A stretch of 62,866 nucleotides of DNA, from positions 1 to 62,866 of the forward strand of contig JAFTFO010000004.1 in the NCBI GenBank assembly GCA_017449495.1. Reading direction: 5' to 3'. This DNA is from Prevotella sp. GTDB lineage: Bacteria > Bacteroidota > Bacteroidia > Bacteroidales > Bacteroidaceae. The position numbers and the translations under genes were made by a program. How positions within the stretch are numbered: the stretch's first letter is position 1; each line of letters begins with the position of its first letter. Below are positions 58,373 through 62,866 of this stretch, in pieces. The notes beneath the pieces were generated by a model. The model saw only the letters and a program-made list of their open reading frames with translations, did no database searches and had not been told where the DNA came from.

Positions 58373-59911
58373 TTAGAGTTTCTTCAGTAACGATGCGATG
58401 CTCACCTTGTCCTCAATAATGCTATTGAGTTCGCTGATGGCCACACGCTCCTGCTCCATCGTATCGCGGAAGCGGAGGGTGACACAGCCGTCATTCAGGG
58501 TGTCGTGGTCGACAGTGACGCAGTACGGCGTGCCGATAGCGTCCTGACGACGGTAGCGCTTGCCGATAGAGTCCTTCTCGTCGTACTGGCAGGTGAAGTG
58601 ATACTTCAGCTGGTCGATGATCTCGCGGGCCTTCTCGGGCAGGCCATCCTTCTTCACCAACGGCATCACGGCGCACTTCACAGGAGCCAGTGCTGCGGGC
58701 AACTTCAGCACCGTGCGGGTCTCGCCATTGGGCAATTTCTCCTCTTCAAAGGCGTGACACATGATAGAGAGGAACATACGGTCTACACCGATCGAGGTCT
58801 CGATCACATACGGTGTGTAGCTCTCGTTGGTCTGCGGATCGAAGTACTTGATGCTCTTACCACTGTACTTCTCGTGCTGCGACAGGTCGAAGTTCGTACG
58901 CGAGTGGATACCCTCCACCTCCTTGAAGCCGAACGGCATCTTGAACTCGATGTCGGTAGCGGCGTTGGCGTAGTGGGCCAGCTTGTCGTGGTCGTGGAAA
59001 CGGTAGTTCTCTGCACCGAAACCCAAGGCCTGATGCCACTTCATACGCGTCTCCTTCCATTTCGGGAACCACTCTAACTCCGTGCCGGGCTGTACGAAGA
59101 ACTGCATCTCCATCTGCTCGAACTCCCTCATACGGAAGATGAACTGACGGGCCACAATCTCATTACGGAAGGCCTTACCGATCTGGGCGATACCGAAGGG
59201 GATCTTCATGCGACCCGTCTTCTGCACGTTCAGGTAGTTCACGAAGATACCCTGAGCCGTCTCCGGGCGCAGGTAGATCTTCATCGAGGCATCGGCCGAG
59301 GCACCCATCTCTGTCGAGAACATCAGGTTGAACTGACGCACGTCGGTCCAGTTGCGGGTACCGCTGATGGGGCAGACGATCTCCTCGTCGAGGATGATCT
59401 GCTTCAGCTCGTCGAGATCCGGGCCCTGCATGGCAGCAGCATAACGGGCATGCAGCGCGTCGCGCTTCTCCTTCGTCTCCTTCACACGCTCACTGGTCTC
59501 TAAGTACTTCGCCTCGTCAAAGCTCTCGCCGAAACGCTTGCGGGCCTTCTCAACCTCCTTCTGGATCTTCTCGTCGTACTTCGCAATCTGATCCTCGATC
59601 AGCACGTCAGCACGATAGCGCTTCTTCGAGTCGCGGTTGTCGATGAGGGGATCATTGAAGGCATCCACGTGTCCGCTGGCCTTCCATATCGTCGGGTGCA
59701 TGAAGATAGCCGAGTCGATACCCACGATGTTCTCGTGCAGCATCGTCATAGCCTTCCACCAGTACTGCTTGATATTATTCTTCAACTCCACGCCGTTCTG
59801 ACCATAGTCGTACACAGCGCCCAAACCATCGTAAATCTCACTGGAGGGGAACACGAAACCATACTCCTTACAGTGGCTCACGATCTTCTTAAATACATCT
59901 TCCTGTGCCAT
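58373..59911 (-). CDS. glyS: Glycine-tRNA ligase, single-chain dimeric type
   Basis: Class II synthetase, 512 aa. Seen: FPSSEIYDGLGAVYDYGQNG near the start, motif 2 region FRNEIVARQFIFRMREFEQM, and motif 3 IETSIGVDRMFLSIMCHAFE, then the anticodon-binding domain (LAPVKCAVMPLVKKDGLPEK). This eukaryote-like alpha2 form is standard in Bacteroidetes. 18 bp separate it from the FKBP gene, so they may be co-transcribed. Confidence 0.96.
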   Translation of the reverse strand: MAQEDVFKKIVSHCKEYGFVFPSSEIYDGLGAVYDYGQNGVELKNNIKQYWWKAMTMLHENIVGIDSAIFMHPTIWKASGHVDAFNDPLIDNRDSKKRYRADVLIEDQIAKYDEKIQKEVEKARKRFGESFDEAKYLETSERVKETKEKRDALHARYAAAMQGPDLDELKQIILDEEIVCPISGTRNWTDVRQFNLMFSTEMGASADASMKIYLRPETAQGIFVNYLNVQKTGRMKIPFGIAQIGKAFRNEIVARQFIFRMREFEQMEMQFFVQPGTELEWFPKWKETRMKWHQALGFGAENYRFHDHDKLAHYANAATDIEFKMPFGFKEVEGIHSRTNFDLSQHEKYSGKSIKYFDPQTNESYTPYVIETSIGVDRMFLSIMCHAFEEEKLPNGETRTVLKLPAALAPVKCAVMPLVKKDGLPEKAREIIDQLKYHFTCQYDEKDSIGKRYRRQDAIGTPYCVTVDHDTLNDGCVTLRFRDTMEQERVAISELNSIIEDKVSIASLLKKL

Positions 59912-59955
59912 ATCTTTAACTTTTTTACTTTTTTACCTTTTTACCTTTTTGCGTG

Positions 59956-59963
59956 CAAAGGTA
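59956..59963 (-). promoter_or_regulatory. -7 box of glyS
   Basis: Minus strand TACCTTTG, 44 nt before the start codon. The leader contains four TTTTTAC(C/T) words in tandem (59921-59948). Confidence 0.65.
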
Positions 59964-60023
59964 CGAATATTAATTGATAATTAGAAATTGATCATTGAAA
60001 ATTAACAAAAAATCATAGAAAAG

Positions 60024-60055
60024 TTTGGTCGTTTCCGAAAAATGTGCTACCTTTG
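60024..60055 (+). promoter_or_regulatory. Promoter of tRNA-Val
   Basis: TTTG (60024-60027), 20 bp, TACCTTTG (60048-60055), 18 nt before the mature 5' end. Confidence 0.75.
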
Positions 60056-60073
60056 CACCCGCAAATGCAAAAT

Positions 60074-60148
60074 AGGGGCATAGCCCAGTTGGTTTAGAGC
60101 GCTGCAGTCACATTGCAGAGGTCCCCGGTTCGAGCCCGGGTGTCCCTA
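60074..60148 (+). tRNA. tRNA-Val (anticodon CAC)
   Basis: Full cloverleaf: acceptor AGGGGCA/TGTCCCT (one G-T pair), D arm with GCCC/GAGC, anticodon arm CTGCA-GTCACAT-TGCAG with anticodon CAC, T arm CCCGG-TTCGAGC-CCGGG, discriminator A. 75 nt without encoded CCA. The D stem has a C12-A23 mismatch where T-A is usual. Reads GUG valine codons. Confidence 0.9.
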
Positions 60149-60160
60149 CGGAAGAAGAGT

Positions 60161-60194
60161 GAGAGAGGATGCATCATCAGGTGCATCCTCTCTC
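60161..60194 (+). terminator. Terminator of the tRNA transcript
   Basis: 13-bp perfect stem GAGAGAGGATGCA (60161-60173) / TGCATCCTCTCTC (60182-60194), 8-nt loop. Only a short T tract follows. Confidence 0.75.
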
Positions 60195-60556
60195 GGTTCT
60201 TAATCGGGCTGTAGGTCGGCATACTCCCTTGCAACGTCAGCGATGCACGGGCCTCACCGCCGAACAGTGAAGGATAATCAGTGTAATCAGTCTCATATTT
60301 CACTCAGATAATTATTGTCACACAGATTGCACAGATCACACAGATTTTATTTTCTCCGAAAATGACAGATAAAGAGATGAATTAATCTGTGAAATCTGCG
60401 AGATCTGTGTGACACCTGAGAAAGGTGCCTGGTTTCCGGGAGAAAGGGCTAACCTTTCTGGCAGAAAGGTTGCTGGTTTCTCGCAGTAAGGGCTATCCTT
60501 TCCTGGGCCCAACCGCCTGGTCACTTTGACAAGTGCAAGGGAAGTGCAAGGCGAAC

Positions 60557-60587
60557 GCAGAGTCGAACTTGTTCGAACTATGCTGAG
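60557..60587. repeat. Partial copy of the 27741-27839 element
   Basis: Differs from 27774-27804 by six transitions over 31 bp. The central hairpin TCGAAC-TT-GTTCGA corresponds to TCAAAC-TC-GTTTGA style pairing in the other copy, so one base pair changed on both sides. Confidence 0.7.
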
Positions 60588-60689
60588 CCGAAGCTTTCAC
60601 TCGCCTTTCTTCTCTAAGCAAAGGCAAAGGTACGACATTGGGAAAGGGCGGCTGTTACATTTTGTGACGTATCAGACGCTTTGATGGAA

Positions 60690-60974
60690 TTATGGCTCAC
60701 AAAGGTATTCGACGATGAGTTCCACCTCCCGCCGAGTGTAGCGGTGGGCATTTGGCGGTGAGTTCTGGGCACGCAGTTTCTCACGCAACTCTCCGTTGTA
60801 GTCGATCCAGTAGTTGAGGTTGTTCATCGCACCTTTCTTTGTCTTGGCGTCAGGAAAATAGAGCATGACCAGCTCCGACTTCCCGTACGAGCGGATCTCG
60901 AAGGGCTTCACCGGCCCGGCCGCTCCACTCTGGTTGATCAACTGCAAAAGTTCTCTCAGTGCTTTTTCTGTCAT
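60690..60974 (-). CDS. DUF4248 protein
   Basis: 94 aa. Seen: PFEIRSYGKSELVMLYFPDA, the usual DUF4248 opening, then NNLNYWIDYNGELREKL and RRYTRREVELIV-type ending (YTRREVELIVEYLCEP). Function unknown; found with VirE/VapE and HU genes. The ATG at 60974 is chosen over a TTG at 60980. Lies 124 bp downstream of the VapE-like gene on the same strand, separated by palindromes. Confidence 0.85.
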   Translation of the reverse strand: MTEKALRELLQLINQSGAAGPVKPFEIRSYGKSELVMLYFPDAKTKKGAMNNLNYWIDYNGELREKLRAQNSPPNAHRYTRREVELIVEYLCEP

Positions 60975-61015
60975 AGGCAAATTATATTTAGACGATTATG
61001 TATTTTGTTTCATTG

Positions 61016-61125
61016 GACAGTGGACAGTATGGACAGTAGAATCATAAGAAAGTTCTCCTGCGTACATATGTGCGCATACGTACGCAGGAAGGATTTTGCT
61101 AAACCGACTGTCCCCTACTGTCCAC
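61016..61125. repeat. GGACAGT repeats around a 34-bp near-perfect palindrome
   Basis: GGACAGT words at 61016-61038 face ACTGTCC words at 61107-61124. Between them 61056-61089 is a palindrome with two mismatches (TCCTGCGTAC ... GTACGCAGGA). The ACTGTCC words encode the last residues of the VapE-like protein (SVDSRGQSV). Confidence 0.85.
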
Positions 61126-62391
61126 CGACCCTGCCTCGGCCTCCGACTGCATGGCCATCGACAGCTGGGCGGCGTGCATCTCGTCACCGCTGCGGCACAC
61201 CACGATGTAGCCGCGCACGCCGTTGTACTTCACGCGCCGGAAGCCCTGCTCGCCGAGGGCACGGCCCAGGTAGACCGGCGACAGCTTCTGCGAGATGTTC
61301 GCCGATACGACCTGCATGGCCCTGGCTACGCTCATGAACACGCCCGGCTCGGTCCCCGCAGGCTTGCGGAAGTAGAGCTGCACCAGTTCTGCCTCTAAGC
61401 GCGGCGTCTCGTACTGACGATTATGCTTCGCCAGCCGGTCTATCTCCGCCTTCGAGAACCAGAACTGGAAACCTTGCTTGTAGAGCGCATACGCCTGGCT
61501 GTAGATGCCCTCATACTCGAAGGGGTGGTCGCGAGGCGACTCTATCGACGCCACCTCGAAGGGCAGCCAGCGGCGGTTGCCCGTCGGGTCACTTAGGAAC
61601 TGCATATTGTTGCCAGTCCCACAAAATGACGCGATGTGTTTCCGATGTTCATGAAAGTGGGCATACGCCGCCCGCTCGTCTATCGACGGCATCGTCACCG
61701 CCGCTTTCAGTTGGTTCAGTTCCGAAGGGCGCATCGTGTCCAGCTCCTCACAGCAGACCAGTCCGTATTGGGCCAGCGTCAGCAGGTCGTCGCGCCCCAT
61801 CTTGCCCGCATTGGTCTTCGTATAGAAATACGGCCGTAACTCAGGCGGCAGGATGTAGTTGAACCACGTCGTCTTGTACGAGCCCTGTTCGCCTATCAGT
61901 ACGAGGATGACATTGTTCACCACGCTCTCGTCCACCCATCCTGCCACCATACCCACGAGCCACTTCTTCAGGTACTCGGCAAAGAGCATCTGCTCCTCCA
62001 CGTTGCCCTTAACCGACACTGATACCGACATGGCCAGGATATAGTCCTCACCGTTCCACGGCGGCAGGTGCTGCAGGTAGAACGCGAAGGGGTTGAACTC
62101 CGGTACGAAGTCCGACTCCAGCACGCGGTAGATGTCCTGCGCCCGCACCACCTTCGTCAGCGATAGTTCACTCCACAGCGAGTTGACCACGCGGTCCGTG
62201 ATGGGTTGCCAGTCCGTGCCCTCATGCTCATAACTCGACGGCAGGCGGTACTCCACCCGCCGCGTGATGACGTTATGTCGCAGCATCAGCCTGTCCATGA
62301 TGAAGTTCTGAATGTCCTCCACCGTGGCCATGTACTCCTTCCAGTTTGGCTTGCGCTCCTGCTTCTCGGTTGTTGTTTTCTTTTTGCTCAT
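61099..62391 (-). CDS. VapE/VirE-family P-loop ATPase
   Basis: 430 aa from MSKKKTTTEK. Seen: an N-terminal helical part (ATVEDIQNFIMDRLMLRHNV), P-loop LIGEQGSYKTTWFNYILP, Walker B LVCCEELDTM, and SFCGTGNNMQFLSDPTGNRR, the sensor motif of virulence-associated E proteins. Such SF3-like proteins are thought to help replicate mobile elements. Start chosen at 62391 because upstream residues (MFRNFVARNQ) are out of family pattern. C-terminal residues are repeat-encoded. Confidence 0.87.
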   Translation of the reverse strand: MSKKKTTTEKQERKPNWKEYMATVEDIQNFIMDRLMLRHNVITRRVEYRLPSSYEHEGTDWQPITDRVVNSLWSELSLTKVVRAQDIYRVLESDFVPEFNPFAFYLQHLPPWNGEDYILAMSVSVSVKGNVEEQMLFAEYLKKWLVGMVAGWVDESVVNNVILVLIGEQGSYKTTWFNYILPPELRPYFYTKTNAGKMGRDDLLTLAQYGLVCCEELDTMRPSELNQLKAAVTMPSIDERAAYAHFHEHRKHIASFCGTGNNMQFLSDPTGNRRWLPFEVASIESPRDHPFEYEGIYSQAYALYKQGFQFWFSKAEIDRLAKHNRQYETPRLEAELVQLYFRKPAGTEPGVFMSVARAMQVVSANISQKLSPVYLGRALGEQGFRRVKYNGVRGYIVVCRSGDEMHAAQLSMAMQSEAEAGSVDSRGQSV

Positions 62392-62427
62392 AGATAGTTG
62401 ATTTCTCGCCACGAAGTTACGAAACAT

Positions 62428-62690
62428 CTACGAAACTCTGTCCATTTTAACCGCCGGGTTAAGACGTGGGTTAAGAGTTAAGCCGTGAGTAAAGACGTGG
62501 GTTAAAAATCTGCCAAATATCTATGTGGATTCAAAAAAAAACTAAAGCCGTAGGTGCTCGACCAACGGCTTTGTATAAAAGGAACGGTTGCGGAGCTTGA
62601 TGTCATCGCGCCTATATGCAACTCTCATTCGTGCTGCGAAGATAAGAACTTTTTCGTTATCTTCCAAACTTTTTCAGAACTTTTTGAGTC
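62428..62690. other. 263-bp intergenic stretch
   Basis: AAGACGTGGGTTAA occurs twice (62462 and 62492 regions), with related GTTAAG words between. A minus-strand terminator follows at 62532-62572. No gene seen. Confidence 0.7.
62532..62572 (-). terminator. Terminator of the right-edge gene
   Basis: On the minus strand AAAGCCGT (62572-62565) pairs with ACGGCTTT (62551-62544), followed by AGTTTTTTTTTGAATCC. Strong terminator shape, ~120 nt past the stop of the partial gene. Confidence 0.88.
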
Positions 62691-62864
62691 TTACAGTCCA
62701 TTTTCTTCCAAAATCTCCTTGAATCGTTGAGCCACGGCCACCATGCGGTCGAAAGGCCTGCGGGTCTTTGAGGTTTCCGGATCGAAACGCCATTGTCCGA
62801 AAGGCTTACCAAAGTCTGTCTGGCTGATGTTCTTGACCGAGTCCTTCCTATAGGGCTTGTTCAC
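62691..62864 (-). CDS. C-terminal fragment of an unrecognised protein, cut by the window edge
   Basis: 57 residues open to the right edge: VNKPYRKDSVKNISQTDFGK, then PFGQWRFDPETSKTRRPFDR and VAQRFKEILEENGL before the stop. Basic, no motif I can name. A strong terminator follows, so it is probably a real gene end. Confidence 0.6.
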   Translation of the reverse strand: MNKPYRKDSVKNISQTDFGKPFGQWRFDPETSKTRRPFDRMVAVAQRFKEILEENGL

Positions 62865-62866
62865 CT

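Larger units (their letters stand above)
60149..60689. other. 541-bp non-coding, repeat-rich stretch
   Basis: Holds the tRNA terminator (60161-60194); a CACAGAT-type inverted repeat (60317-60412); two imperfect ~42-bp direct repeats with GGTTTC...AAGGGCTA(A/T)CCTTTC around a perfect hairpin AACCTTTC-TGGCA-GAAAGGTT (60451-60471); and a 31-bp copy (60557-60587) of the middle of the 27741-27839 element. No gene is credible here; ORFs over the tRNA are shadows. Confidence 0.8.

Noticed and set aside
60094-60303. Minus-strand ORF of 69 aa
   Set aside because: It is antisense to the tRNA and its terminator; the ORF is a shadow.

Overview
The window reads as a chromosomal segment of a Bacteroidales bacterium, most likely a Prevotella-type organism. 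The evidence is the gene content: a SprA-type type IX secretion protein of about 2,500 residues, meso-diaminopimelate dehydrogenase, single-chain glycyl-tRNA ligase, split glycine decarboxylase, and HU/DUF4248/VirE accessory modules with a 'smalltalk' peptide. Promoters also fit the Bacteroidetes pattern, with a TAnnTTTG box about 20 bp after a TTTG-like box and no conspicuous Shine-Dalgarno sequences. The species call is inference. No rRNA, CRISPR array or transposase is visible. There is one tRNA (Val, CAC).

Layout. 1-26.0 kb is mostly core: acyl-CoA dehydrogenase (cut by the left edge), yraN, mutY, a four-helix-bundle gene inside long inverted repeats, serB, a divergent lactate permease / FAD-FeS lactate dehydrogenase pair, a DUF4377 lipoprotein, an MscS channel, a PBP4-type peptidase, a carboxypeptidase-regulatory-domain protein, nadB, sprA-ruvA and ddh-purN. 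26.0-42.4 kb is an accessory island: HU-like protein with smalltalk peptide, a DUF4248 gene, an XRE / ImmA-IrrE / PIN triad, a tight operon of three DNA methyltransferase-like proteins (614, 611 and 1043 aa), an ATP-cone chimera, small genes behind structured leaders, a VirE/DUF3987 primase-helicase and an M15 peptidase. 42.4-60.1 kb returns to core: a complete glycine cleavage operon with its own lipoate ligase and lipoamide dehydrogenase, panE divergent from dxs-trkA-trkH, manA, an AAA ATPase + DUF4435 pair resembling PARIS, an FKBP lipoprotein, glyS and tRNA-Val. 60.1-62.9 kb is a second accessory module (DUF4248, VapE-like ATPase), with a gene fragment at the right edge.

Two things stand out. 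First, the methyltransferase trio with its XRE/ImmA/PIN neighbours looks like an unusual defence locus without a recognisable helicase or separate nuclease. Second, the window is full of short palindromic or tandem repeats that run in frame into proteins. LpdA carries three, MutY, Dxs, the M15 peptidase and the primase carry others, and the signal peptides of SprA and the FKBP lipoprotein are encoded by simple repeats. Several intergenic copies show compensatory base changes, so the folded form appears to be kept.

Limits: all calls come from reading the sequence and recalled family features. No search, fold or composition calculation was run.
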